Positions 33,168 to 40,579 of a DNA stretch of 40,579 nucleotides are shown in pieces (positions within the stretch are counted from its first letter, which is position 1; the number at the start of each line of letters is the position of its first letter). The notes below the pieces were generated by a model. The model saw only the letters and a list, made by a program, of their open reading frames with translations. It did no database searches and had not been told where the DNA came from. This stretch comes from Tepidanaerobacter acetatoxydans_A. Its GTDB lineage: Bacteria; Bacillota; Thermosediminibacteria; Thermosediminibacterales; Tepidanaerobacteraceae. The DNA lies in contig JALHJR010000016.1 of the NCBI GenBank assembly GCA_022840405.1, positions 1-40,579 on the forward strand, written 5' to 3'. Both the position numbers and the translations under genes were made by a program.

Positions 33168-33590
33168 ATGGATCTTAGAAACTGCCCGGAGTGCGGGAAA
33201 CTTTTCGTCTATAATCATCGAAACTTATGTCCTGCGTGTTTAAAAAAGGATGAAGAAGGTTTTGATCGCGTGAGAGATTTTCTTTACGATAATCCTCAAG
33301 CCACATTAGAAGAAATATCTGAGGCTACCGGGGTGCCTACTAAAAGTATTTTGGAGTATTTAAAAGAAGGCAGATTGATGCTGAGCAGCAAAAATGTCAA
33401 TATTGTTTTGAGCTGTGAGACCTGTGGAGCACCAATTTTATATGGCAGATTTTGTGAAAAATGTACAGGCAAATTAAAAGGCGGTTTTACCTCAGGCCAA
33501 AAATCAATGTTTGTTGATGAAGATATGAAAGGGAAACTGCATTTGTCAAAACTGAGAAAAGATAAAAAAGGAGATAAATATAGCAAATAA
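33168..33590 (+). CDS. yvyF: YvyF-type flagellar operon protein
   Basis: 140 residues. The N-terminal zinc ribbon 'RNCPECGKLFVYNHRNLCPAC' is followed by a helix-turn-helix-like segment 'QATLEEISEATGVPTKSILE', then a second zinc ribbon 'CETCGAPILYGRFCEKC' and a basic tail. This is the TIGR03826/YvyF family, encoded between comF and flgM in Firmicutes, with an unclear role in flagellar gene expression. ATG start with AAGGAGTGG. The intact finger and helix-turn-helix support a nucleic-acid-binding regulator. Confidence 0.88.
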   Translation: MDLRNCPECGKLFVYNHRNLCPACLKKDEEGFDRVRDFLYDNPQATLEEISEATGVPTKSILEYLKEGRLMLSSKNVNIVLSCETCGAPILYGRFCEKCTGKLKGGFTSGQKSMFVDEDMKGKLHLSKLRKDKKGDKYSK

Positions 33591-33724
33591 AGAGCGAAAA
33601 AGGAAGATAAATCCGCACAAGCGATTTATACGCTCGTTTTATAGACTTACATATATATCAAATCTATCCGAAATATATAAATAAGAGGTCAGCTTTAAGA
33701 CTCTCAAAAGGGGGCTTTTTTAAC

Positions 33725-34024
33725 ATGAACATCTCAAAAAGTCAATTATTAGATGGGGTAATGAGAACCTACCTGAGAAATTCGGATCAAATCAAAACCA
33801 AAGCTGATATAAAATCTAAAGAAATGCAAGCAGATGAGTTGAGTATTTCTGAGGATGTGCAGGAATTTGCCAGGTTAGTTAAACTTGCCTCTAAGGCAGA
33901 TGATATAAGAATTGAAAAAGTAAAAGAGTTAAAAACCATGATAAATGCCGGAACCTACAATATAGATGGTAAATTGGTGGCAGATAAGATTATTGAAGAA
34001 CATTTTACAGAGAAATTGATTTAA
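33725..34024 (+). CDS. flgM: Anti-sigma-28 factor FlgM
   Basis: 99 residues. Binds and blocks the flagellar sigma factor until the hook is complete. The C-terminal half has the FlgM pattern 'DDIRIEKVKELKTMINAGTY' and 'DGKLVADKIIEEHF'; the N-terminal part is charged and probably unfolded. ATG at 33725 after AAAGGGGG. It starts the late flagellar run flgM-flgN-flgK-flgL. I could not identify a convincing sigma-28 promoter upstream, although TCCGAAAT at about 33667 is faintly like a -10 box. Confidence 0.92.
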   Translation: MNISKSQLLDGVMRTYLRNSDQIKTKADIKSKEMQADELSISEDVQEFARLVKLASKADDIRIEKVKELKTMINAGTYNIDGKLVADKIIEEHFTEKLI

Positions 34025-34045
34025 GAGGCAATGGGGGCTTTGGAT

Positions 34046-34549
34046 ATGAAACAAGAGTTAGTCGGATCCATCCTTATAAATGTCATGCGAGAACAGCTTG
34101 AGATATATAAAGAATTATCGAATCTCGCTGAAGAAAAAACAAATGTGCTTATTAAGGGCGATCTTGCACTGCTCAACGAAATAACTGAGATAGAACAGAC
34201 GTTAATTTTCAAATTGGGTAAATTAGAAGAAGAAAGAGTTGAGTTGGTAAAACAGATTGCAGAAGTGCACGGCAAAGATACTTCTGAAATAAAAGCGGAT
34301 TTCCTTAAAAGTATTTTTCCGGACCAGCAGGAAGCCGAAACTTTTTCCGGTATTTATAGTGAACTTAAATCGGTTTTACTCGAAGTTGACAAAAAAAATG
34401 AAACAAATGCAAAACTAATTGTAAGTGCTTTAGACTATATTAATTTTTCAATCAAACTCTTAACTGATTCCGGAGAAATAAAAACTAATTACAGTCCTGA
34501 TGGAGTCAATACCCAGAAAGCATTTCATTTTATTGATAAAAAAGCATAA
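34046..34549 (+). CDS. flgN: FlgN family flagellar export chaperone
   Basis: About 167 residues, all alpha-helical with heptad-like patterning ('EQLEIYKELSNLAEEKTNVL', 'LLNEITEIEQTLIFKLGKLE'). It guards the hook-junction proteins FlgK and FlgL before export, and both are encoded directly downstream. Equivalent to Bacillus YvyG. Start uncertain: ATG at 34046 after GGGGG is preferred; ATG at 34031 has AAGAGG only two bases upstream. Confidence 0.85.
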   Translation: MKQELVGSILINVMREQLEIYKELSNLAEEKTNVLIKGDLALLNEITEIEQTLIFKLGKLEEERVELVKQIAEVHGKDTSEIKADFLKSIFPDQQEAETFSGIYSELKSVLLEVDKKNETNAKLIVSALDYINFSIKLLTDSGEIKTNYSPDGVNTQKAFHFIDKKA

Positions 34550-34563
34550 GGCGGTGAAAGCTA

Positions 34564-35943
34564 TTGCAATCAAGTTTTTTAGGAATCGAAATCGCAAAAA
34601 CGGCTCTGTTTGCCAATCAGCGAGCTCAACAAACCGTAGCTCATAACGTATCAAATGCCAACACTCCAGGCTATTCCCGACAAAGAGTAATTTTAGAGGC
34701 TACTCATACTGCTTATGGAATGGGAGCTAATTGGCAAATAGGAACAGGTGTAAAGGTATCCGATGTAGACCGCATACGCGATGAATTTACCGACAGACAG
34801 TATAGAAATGAAAACTCCAGTCTTGGGCAGTGGAATATTCAAAGTGATATTTTAAAACAGGTAGAGGCGGTTTTTAATGAACCGTCGGATATCGGTATAG
34901 CCTCGGTGCTAAATGAATTTTGGGCAGGGCTTGAAACACTTTCAAAAGATGCGGCTTCACAGGAAGCACGCGAAACGGTCAAAGAAAAAGGCATTACGCT
35001 GGCAAATACCATTAATCACGCCGTAACTCAGCTAAATGATATAGTAAGCGATATAAATTATAGGATTTCCATACAAGTAAACGAAGTCAACAGTATTGCC
35101 AACCAGATTGCTCAACTAAACCTTCAGATACGACAGGCTGAAACCGGCGGCGCTTCTGCTGCGGATTTAAAGGATAGTCGCGATCTCCTCTTAGATCAGC
35201 TGTCGAATCTAGTACAATTTGAATCCTACGAAGATGAGAACGGAATTTTTTCGATAAATGTTGGCGGTGCTATTTTAGTAAAGGGACCGGATAGTGCAAA
35301 TATGGAATTCGACACTTCGGTTGCCAATGGAACAATAAAATGGAAAGAATATAGTTCGGATGTGCGGATTTTAAAAGGTGAACTTAAAGGCCTTATAGAA
35401 TTAAGAGATGATAAACTTGAGAACTACTTAGACCAATTAGATAAGTTTACACAAACATTTGTGGACGAGTTTAATGCGATTCATGAAACAGGTTACAACT
35501 TAGATGGTGAAACGACAATAGCATTTTTTGAATATGCTAATGGGGTATTATCGGTAAACCCCGATATAGTTAGCAATCCTTCAAAAATAGCAGCCGCTGA
35601 AGAAGAAGACGGTATTCCTAGTGACAATCGTATTGCCTTGGAATTGGCAAATCTTAGATATAAGACTATAAGCATAGATGGCAGAAACTGCACTATTGAC
35701 GACTACTATGGCACCATTATTGCAAAAATCGGAGTAGATTCACAGGAGGCTACCCGAGCAGCAGACAGTCAGGCTTTTATGGTAAGCCAACTGGACGAAC
35801 GCAGGCAAATGACATCAAGTGTATCCTTGGATGAAGAAATGACCAAGATGATCCAATATCTACATGGCTACAACGCGGCCAGTCGAATTGTAACCACAGT
35901 AGATGAAATGCTGGATACCATAATCAATCGTATGGGTGTATAA
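34564..35943 (+). CDS. flgK: Flagellar hook-associated protein 1
   Basis: 459 residues forming the first junction ring between hook and filament. N-terminal 'AQQTVAHNVSNANTPGYSRQ' (rod/hook/HAP signature, about 17-36) and C-terminal 'YNAASRIVTTVDEMLDTIIN' form the paired coiled coils. The protein is shorter than B. subtilis FlgK (about 507), so part of the variable surface domain (D2/D3) is reduced. TTG start at 34564 after GGCGGTGA. It has no signal peptide; export uses the flagellar apparatus with FlgN. Confidence 0.95.
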   Translation: MQSSFLGIEIAKTALFANQRAQQTVAHNVSNANTPGYSRQRVILEATHTAYGMGANWQIGTGVKVSDVDRIRDEFTDRQYRNENSSLGQWNIQSDILKQVEAVFNEPSDIGIASVLNEFWAGLETLSKDAASQEARETVKEKGITLANTINHAVTQLNDIVSDINYRISIQVNEVNSIANQIAQLNLQIRQAETGGASAADLKDSRDLLLDQLSNLVQFESYEDENGIFSINVGGAILVKGPDSANMEFDTSVANGTIKWKEYSSDVRILKGELKGLIELRDDKLENYLDQLDKFTQTFVDEFNAIHETGYNLDGETTIAFFEYANGVLSVNPDIVSNPSKIAAAEEEDGIPSDNRIALELANLRYKTISIDGRNCTIDDYYGTIIAKIGVDSQEATRAADSQAFMVSQLDERRQMTSSVSLDEEMTKMIQYLHGYNAASRIVTTVDEMLDTIINRMGV

Positions 35944-35963
35944 TTGGAAGGCGGGGATGAAAC

Positions 35964-36854
35964 ATGAGAGTAACTCAATCCATGATAAGTGAAAATTTTA
36001 CGCGAAATCTTATGCAAAACTTAAAACGTTTAAGTGATGTTACTGATAAGATATTATCTGAAAAGAACATAAGACGTCCATCCGATGATCCGGTAGGTGC
36101 TGCCATGGCTATCAAACTTCGACGGCAGATTGCTGCTATACAGCAGTATAACAGCAATGCCCAAGATGCCCTGACATGGATGAAAGATACGGAAACAGCT
36201 CTTACTAATACGGGTGATGTACTTCAGCGTTTAGATGAACTTACGGTTCAAGTGGCAAACGGCACATTAACCCCCGATGACCGAGAAAAAATATTATATG
36301 AAGTTAAGGAATTAAAGGATCAGCTATTTCAAGAAGCAAATTCGACAAGCCTTGACAGATATCTGTTTGGCGGGTATTCTACGGATAAACCCCCGTTTAT
36401 TAAAAATGATGTTACGGGCGAAATAGAGGAAAACCCCGATACTGTTAATGGGGCTATTGAATATGACTTAGGTCAGTCTGAACGCATATCTATAAATTTG
36501 ATGGGGCATGACGTATTCAGCGATATATTCAAAGCGGTGGAAAACCTTGAAACTGCTATCGAAACGGATGATACCGAAGCTCTTTCAGGTCAAGTCTTGG
36601 CAGATATAAAAAATGCGACGAGCACAGTTTTAAAATATCGTGCCCAGATAGGTGCGCGCAGCAACCGTTTGGAGGCTACGGTTCTAAGACTCGATGCCAA
36701 TGAAGTGGATTATAAGGCACAGCTTTCAAATATCGAAGATATTGATTTAGCTCAGATGATAACTGACTTAAAAATGGAAGAAAGCGTATACAGAGCATCC
36801 CTCTCAGTAGGGGCAAGAATCATTCAGCCAAGCCTAGTTGATTTTCTAAGATAA
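35964..36854 (+). CDS. flgL: Flagellar hook-associated protein 3
   Basis: 296 residues, second junction ring protein. N-terminal flagellin-like helix 'MRVTQSMISENFTRNLMQNL' with 'IRRPSDDPVGAAMAIKLRRQ', and C-terminal helix 'DIDLAQMITDLKMEESVYRA' with 'ASLSVGARIIQPSLVDFLR' pair as in flagellin. ATG start after AGGCGGGGA. It follows flgK by 20 bases. Confidence 0.95.
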   Translation: MRVTQSMISENFTRNLMQNLKRLSDVTDKILSEKNIRRPSDDPVGAAMAIKLRRQIAAIQQYNSNAQDALTWMKDTETALTNTGDVLQRLDELTVQVANGTLTPDDREKILYEVKELKDQLFQEANSTSLDRYLFGGYSTDKPPFIKNDVTGEIEENPDTVNGAIEYDLGQSERISINLMGHDVFSDIFKAVENLETAIETDDTEALSGQVLADIKNATSTVLKYRAQIGARSNRLEATVLRLDANEVDYKAQLSNIEDIDLAQMITDLKMEESVYRASLSVGARIIQPSLVDFLR

Positions 36855-37016
36855 CCGTATTTTAGCCTGCAACAATATCGAGCCTCTTTATAGGAAACGG
36901 TCTTGGATCATCCAGACATCACAGTTCTCGATGATAGCCTTATCGAATAATGTATGTTGTTTTATTAAAAATGGCGAAGATATTTTTTGCGCTGCTATCG
37001 GTTAGGGGGATTTGTA

Positions 37017-37601
37017 ATGCTCATCTATGATCTTGATATCCAATTTGAATTCGGGAAAATAGGCATTAATACCTATAATGCTTCTATAGACCCTAAAATG
37101 GATATTCAGCAGCAAGGTGTTGAAATAAAAACTCAGTCATCAGAGTTCTCTGTTGAAAATACTTTCCCGATTATCGAAGACATTGATTGTTCCCGCTGCA
37201 GGACTGATATGGGTTATCCCCAGCCGCTTGTTGCATCTACCATATGGAGGGATGAAGCTAAACAATATGTTATGGAATATCTGGGCAGCAAATCTGCCGG
37301 AGGCGATGCCTTAGGAGCAATCGAAAAGGGTATATCCATCGGCGATATAGTGGAAAGCGAGTCCTTTCAAGAACCGCCGGAAATCAATGTAGATGCAGTA
37401 CCGAAAACACCTCCGCGCATTACCTTCAGATATGGCGAAATAAGATCACAGCTTCTGCCCGGCAATGTTAAAGTAAATGTTTCGGGAAAACCGGTTGTCA
37501 TTGACTGCGAAAAGGCAAGAATTAATATTTTTATGGAAGAAAATCCATACATAGCCATTAAAGCAGTTTTGAAAGGTCAAAATATAGATAGCATCGCATA
37601 G
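37017..37601 (+). CDS. yviE: DUF6470 (YviE-like) protein
   Basis: About 194 residues, beta-rich. Begins 'MLIYDLDIQFEFGKIGINTY' and contains 'PPRITFRYGEIRSQLLPGNV' near the C-terminus, matching the DUF6470/YviE family. It is placed between flgL and fliW as in Bacillus. Function unknown; a structural or assembly role in the flagellum is assumed from position. ATG at 37017 follows AGGGGGAT; codons upstream lack a site. A pair of Cys (CSRC, near residue 56) could bind metal or form a disulfide. Confidence 0.8.
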   Translation: MLIYDLDIQFEFGKIGINTYNASIDPKMDIQQQGVEIKTQSSEFSVENTFPIIEDIDCSRCRTDMGYPQPLVASTIWRDEAKQYVMEYLGSKSAGGDALGAIEKGISIGDIVESESFQEPPEINVDAVPKTPPRITFRYGEIRSQLLPGNVKVNVSGKPVVIDCEKARINIFMEENPYIAIKAVLKGQNIDSIA

Positions 37602-37614
37602 GAGTTGTATTATT

Positions 37615-38070
37615 ATGACAGTAGATACCAACTTTGAGGATTTGAAAACTGATGAAGAAAAGGTGATAACTTTTATAAACGGCATTATGGGCTTGGAACA
37701 GTATAAAAAATACTTATTGCTGAACCATCCTGGCAGTGATACTGTTAAATGGCTGCAGGCCTTAAATGAACCCGGAATTGCCTTACCCGTTGCAGACCCA
37801 TCGCATTTTTATCCTGATTATGCACCTAAAATTTCAAGAGAAGAACTTCTCAAACTAGACATAACATCGCCCCAAGAGGCGATAGTTTTGTGTGTCCTTA
37901 CAATTTCCAAAGAGGCAAAAAATATCACAATGAATCTTAAGGCGCCGATAGTTATAAATCCTGCCCAACGCTTAGCCGATCAGTTTATTGCCGAAAATCC
38001 CGAATACGATATACGCCAACCTATAAACATAACAAAAAACTCCGATGATGGGCGGTGTAAATCTTGTTAG
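37615..38070 (+). CDS. fliW: Flagellar assembly factor FliW
   Basis: 151 residues. FliW binds flagellin, and when flagellin is exported it binds CsrA and lifts CsrA repression of flagellin translation. Visible: 'ITFINGIMGLEQYKKYLLLN', 'WLQALNEPGIALPVADP', 'NITMNLKAPIVINPAQRLAD'. ATG at 37615 with AGGAG upstream. It overlaps csrA by 7 bases, so the two antagonists are translated together. Confidence 0.95.
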   Translation: MTVDTNFEDLKTDEEKVITFINGIMGLEQYKKYLLLNHPGSDTVKWLQALNEPGIALPVADPSHFYPDYAPKISREELLKLDITSPQEAIVLCVLTISKEAKNITMNLKAPIVINPAQRLADQFIAENPEYDIRQPINITKNSDDGRCKSC

Positions 38071-38285
38071 TCCTTACAAGAAAAGCAGGAGAAGGTATAT
38101 ACATAGGCGAAGATGTCCTTATAAAAATCTTTGAAATCGAAGGCGATCGGGTAAAAATAGGCATCGAAGCCCCGAAAACCACAAAAGTTCTCAGACTGGA
38201 ACTATATGAAGATATCAGCGGAGAAAATATAAAAGCTACAGGTGTCAGCAAAGATGTCATTGATGAGCTTTTCAAAGGCCTGTAA
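38064..38285 (+). CDS. csrA: Translational regulator CsrA
   Basis: 73 residues. RNA-binding dimer that blocks translation of mRNAs with GGA motifs, typically flagellin (hag) in Firmicutes. 'MLVLTRKAGEGIYIGEDVLI', 'GDRVKIGIEAPKTTKVLRLE' cover the five strands; the tail is longer than in E. coli, as usual in FliW-containing species where the C-terminal extension helps bind FliW. TTG start at 38064 with GGGCGGTG. hag, the usual neighbour and target, is not in this window. Confidence 0.95.
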   Translation: MLVLTRKAGEGIYIGEDVLIKIFEIEGDRVKIGIEAPKTTKVLRLELYEDISGENIKATGVSKDVIDELFKGL

Positions 38286-38301
38286 ATCAAAAACCTCCAA
38301 C

Positions 38302-38323
38302 AACCGCATTATTTGCGGTTTTA
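38302..38323 (+). terminator. Terminator of the flagellar operon
   Basis: AACCGCA-TTATT-TGCGGTT followed by TTATAAT; short hairpin 16 bases after the csrA stop. Confidence 0.7.
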
Positions 38324-38337
38324 TAATGTACCTTCAT

Positions 38338-38520
38338 GTCGGGGGCGGGCTTCACATTACACTTGTCCGCCCCGACACTGCACACATTGCCCTGCCTTGC
38401 ATTTATCTGCCCCTACCATGCCAGCATTGCTACGCCTTGCTCTGCCTGCATTACCCCACCCCATACCTGCCTACCCCAACCGCTATCCGTGCACCTCAAC
38501 ACATAAATTTGATTGCAGCT
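38338..38520. other. C-rich non-coding stretch with hairpin
   Basis: GTCGGGGGCGG (38338-38348) pairs, with one bulge, with CCGCCCCGAC (38366-38375). About 145 bases very rich in C and poor in G on this strand follow, with recurring CCTGCC, GCCTTGC and GCATT words. It is unlike the AT-rich sequence around it. Frames crossing it give Pro/His/Cys/Thr-rich nonsense without ribosome sites. It separates the flagellar operon from the methyltransferase. Confidence 0.6.
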
Positions 38521-38583
38521 ATACCGCAGCACTGATATAATTGTAGTAACTAAAATAAAAAAACAGAATTTCGAGGTGTTAGA

Positions 38584-39843
38584 ATGTCCTTAAATTCCCG
38601 CGATGTAATCAGATACATAGAAAAATTTACTTTCAAGGATCAGAACATAAGCCTTTTTGATGATGACTCATCCACAAGAGTTGAATATGTTGAAATAAAT
38701 AAGATGAAGATACCGCGCTTTATAAACGAATTCTGGACATCAAGGCAAAGGCAGGCATCCCCCTTGCATGAAGTATCCTACAGAGCGTGTTTTAAACCGC
38801 AATTGCCGCGATTTTTCATAAACCTCCTTACAGAAGAAAAAGATACCGTTTATGACCCCTTTTCCGGGCGAGGGACTACAGTAATTGAAGCCGGAATTCT
38901 TGGGAGAAATATCATTTCAAATGATATAAATCCCCTTAGCCGAATCCTAACAATGCCAAGATTTTTTGTTCCCGATATAGATGCCGTAATCGAAAGACTT
39001 GCTAAAATCCCATATGATAAAAGTGCTAGAGCGGATATAGACCTTTCCATGTTCTACCATATCGATACCGAAACAGAAATAGTATCACTGAAAAATTACC
39101 TAAAACAAAGAAGTTTTGAAGGAAAAGAAGATTCATTGGACTCATGGATTAGAATGGTGGCTACGAACCGTCTGACCGGGCACTCACCTGGCTTTTTTTC
39201 AGTGTATACCCTTCCCCCCAACCAAGCAGTGACTCCTGACCGACAGCTGATAATAAATGCAAAAAGAAACCAAAAGCCGGAGTATAGAAACACCAAAAAA
39301 CTTATCATCAAAAAATCAAAAAGCCTTATAAAGAACCTTGAAAAAGCTGAAATAAAGAATCTGCATAATGCCGGTAAGACCGGCCTATTCCTTACAAAGG
39401 ACGCAAGGAATACATCGGAAATACCCGATGAATCCGTCAGCCTCACGGTAACATCACCGCCATTTTTGGATGTGGTCCAATACGATAAAGACAATTGGCT
39501 AAGATGCTGGTTCAATGATATTGATGCCGAAGAAGTCGCAAACAATATTACCATGTCAAGGACCATAGAAGAGTGGTCATCGGTCATGCGAGATGTATTT
39601 AAAGAGCTTTACCGCATAACAAAAAAAGGCGGTTGGGTTGCCTTTGAAGTAGGCGAGGTAAAAGGCGGTAAAATAAAGCTGGATGAATATGTGGTGCCAC
39701 TGGGTATAAATGCAGGATTTAGCTGTGCAGGCATTTTAGTAAACCGGCAGGAATTCACAAAGACATCCAATATATGGGGAGTAAAAAACAACAAATCCGG
39801 GACAAATACCAATAGAATAGTACTTTTCACTAAAGATTTTTAA
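38584..39843 (+). CDS. DNA methyltransferase (N4-cytosine/N6-adenine type), apparently orphan
   Basis: 419 residues. The AdoMet/motif I-like region 'TVYDPFSGRGTTVIEAGILG' lies near residue 90 with 'IISNDINPLS' after it. The catalytic motif IV 'SLTVTSPPFLDVVQYDKDNW' is near residue 287. TSPPF resembles the SPPY of N4-cytosine enzymes, with Phe replacing Tyr. The order is N-DPF...TSPP-C, with a ~190-residue insert between that may hold target recognition. ATG at 38584 after GAGGTG. No restriction endonuclease gene is next to it in this window, so it may be an epigenetic regulator or an incomplete restriction-modification system. Confidence 0.85.
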   Translation: MSLNSRDVIRYIEKFTFKDQNISLFDDDSSTRVEYVEINKMKIPRFINEFWTSRQRQASPLHEVSYRACFKPQLPRFFINLLTEEKDTVYDPFSGRGTTVIEAGILGRNIISNDINPLSRILTMPRFFVPDIDAVIERLAKIPYDKSARADIDLSMFYHIDTETEIVSLKNYLKQRSFEGKEDSLDSWIRMVATNRLTGHSPGFFSVYTLPPNQAVTPDRQLIINAKRNQKPEYRNTKKLIIKKSKSLIKNLEKAEIKNLHNAGKTGLFLTKDARNTSEIPDESVSLTVTSPPFLDVVQYDKDNWLRCWFNDIDAEEVANNITMSRTIEEWSSVMRDVFKELYRITKKGGWVAFEVGEVKGGKIKLDEYVVPLGINAGFSCAGILVNRQEFTKTSNIWGVKNNKSGTNTNRIVLFTKDF

Positions 39844-39922
39844 CCCATTCCTTTATTATGAAAAATATGATAAGCTATAATTGCTTTACTTGAATTTACA
39901 GTGGAGAATGAGGAGGGCCTTT

Positions 39923-40297
39923 ATGGACGATAGTCAGTTTAAAGAATTGGTATTGCAGCAATTAAAAATCTTAACTGATGGCCAAGTCAAAATGGAAACT
40001 CGTCTAACTAAACTAGAGCAAGGTCAGGCTCAATTAGTGGAAGGTCAGACTAAGTTGGAACAAAGTCAGATTAGGTTAGAACAAAGCCAGGCTAAGTTAG
40101 TAGAAAGTCAGACTAAGTTGGAACAAAGCCAGGCAAAACTAGAACAAAGCCAGGCTAAACTGGAACAAGGTCAGGCTAGACTGGAGAAAGGCCAAAAAGC
40201 TATTCACAACGAGTTGAAATACATATGGGACGACATAAAGAAACTGGACAATCGACTATGCGCCCAAGAAGAGAAACTTGCACGCCAAAGCAGGTGA
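39923..40297 (+). CDS. Heptad-repeat coiled-coil protein
   Basis: About 124 residues. After a ~27-residue acidic start, residues ~30-100 are nine or so near-identical heptads of the form LEQSQAK / LVEGQTK / LEQGQAR, with Leu fixed in the first position. It must form a long coiled coil. The DNA repeats with a 21-base period. A short mixed-charge C-terminal segment follows ('IHNELKYIWDDIKKLDNRL'). There is no signal peptide or membrane helix. ATG at 39923 with GAGGAGGG. Similar small proteins occur singly in Clostridia, without known function. Repeat number probably varies between strains. Confidence 0.7.
   Translation: MDDSQFKELVLQQLKILTDGQVKMETRLTKLEQGQAQLVEGQTKLEQSQIRLEQSQAKLVESQTKLEQSQAKLEQSQAKLEQGQARLEKGQKAIHNELKYIWDDIKKLDNRLCAQEEKLARQSR
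39995..40195 (+). repeat. 21-base tandem repeats encoding heptads
   Basis: About nine units of the form 'ttggaacaaagccaggctaa' with scattered third-position changes; some adjacent units differ by only one to three bases, indicating recent duplication or gene conversion. Confidence 0.7.
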
Positions 40298-40316
40298 AAT
40301 AGAATACATAAGCTTT

Positions 40317-40343
40317 AAGCCCCGGTGATTTCATCCGGGGCTT
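40317..40343 (+). terminator. Terminator of the coiled-coil gene
   Basis: AAGCCCCGG-TGATTTCAT-CCGGGGCTT, a perfect 9-bp stem. The following bases (AAATATT) are a weak U-tract. Confidence 0.7.
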
Positions 40344-40415
40344 AAATATTAAATGAAGGAAAAAACCATATATTTGTAGAATTATAAAATCTAAGAGTAT
40401 ATATAAACCACCTGA

Positions 40416-40579
40416 GGTGCTTCTTATGAAAGCATGTATGATACTATTGTCAAAGGCGGCTTAGGCAGTTTAAAACAATCAGACAGAGAGCGAAGCCTGC
40501 AGACCTTAATGAGAATAAATTTACTAAAAAGACTGGAAAGTTCAGTGGATGCCTTTAGAATTACATTGTCCAAAATGCT
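40416..40579 (+). pseudogene. Fragment resembling the C-terminal region of a SNF2-type helicase (runs off window)
   Basis: An open frame from 40416 reads 'SYESMYDTIVKGGLGSLKQS', 'DRERSLQTLMRINLLKRLES', 'SVDAFRITLSKM' and continues past the end. The 'LM.[IV]NLLKRLESSV..FR.TL' string is typical of the late part of SNF2/DEAD-type helicases of defence or phage-linked clusters. The ~600 residues that should precede it are absent: a TGA lies just before 40416. ATG at 40434 has no clear site. This is probably a deletion remnant. Confidence 0.5.

Noticed and set aside
33660..33690. Sigma-28 promoter upstream of flgM
   Set aside because: TCCGAAAT resembles a -10 element but no TAAA-type -35 box lies at the right distance.
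38242..38540. Two overlapping frames (97 and 75 codons) across the C-rich region
   Set aside because: Both give Pro/His/Cys/Thr-rich sequence from skewed base composition, lack ribosome sites, and one starts inside csrA.
39995..40195. CRISPR or non-coding repeat
   Set aside because: The 21-base period is in frame with an open reading frame that has a strong ribosome site and encodes Leu-anchored heptads.

Overview
The window looks like chromosome from a low-GC, endospore-forming, flagellated anaerobe of the Clostridia. The evidence is the AT-rich sequence with strong Shine-Dalgarno sites, the flagellar block in Bacillus/Clostridium order, several SPOCS-domain (DUF3794, SipL-like) proteins, an ECF folate S component under a tetrahydrofolate riboswitch, and a TAXI-type TRAP transporter. 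A Tepidanaerobacter/Thermosediminibacter-like organism is my best guess, but nothing here proves the genus. Many genes appear to start with TTG.

Layout. 1-704: THF riboswitch (5' end cut by the window) and folT. 899-10727: an accessory block with four SPOCS-domain proteins (705, 638, about 151 and 551 aa), two glycosyltransferases plus the tail of a third, a leaderless TasA/camelysin-like beta-sandwich protein, and a possible 21-aa peptide gene. 10967-13791: a NitT/TauT-type ABC transporter (binding lipoprotein, permease, ATPase). 13848-14089: a truncated MntP/YtaF-like gene that runs into a degenerate tandem repeat and a terminator with a CCCG repeat. 14228-16379: a GlnK/GlnL-like two-component pair. 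16540-20025 (minus): a TAXI-TRAP system (binding lipoprotein, DUF1850 protein, fused permease). 20279-23810: lemA, a TPM-domain protein, a nucleoside kinase and a cold-shock protein.

23843-31207 carries hpf, a conserved unknown gene, secA and prfB. prfB keeps the programmed +1 frameshift. Between the unknown gene and secA lies a scar of gene debris: the 3' end of queA, the 5' part of an IS1182-type transposase, an IseA-like gene, and a sigma factor joined by deletion to a downstream membrane/anti-sigma-like protein. 31435-38285: a ZIP metal transporter and then the flagellar block comF-yvyF-flgM-flgN-flgK-flgL-DUF6470-fliW-csrA. Where hag often follows csrA there is instead a C-rich non-coding stretch and an apparently orphan DNA methyltransferase, then a heptad-repeat coiled-coil protein and a fragment resembling a helicase C-terminus that runs off the window.

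How the genes work together. The flagellar block holds the checkpoint regulators (FlgM for sigma-28; FliW-CsrA for flagellin translation) with the hook-filament junction proteins and their chaperone. The secA-prfB region is housekeeping. The SPOCS/glycosyltransferase/TasA-like block is the best candidate for a poorly described system. I infer a spore-surface or mother-cell structural assembly, from domain content and gene clustering only.
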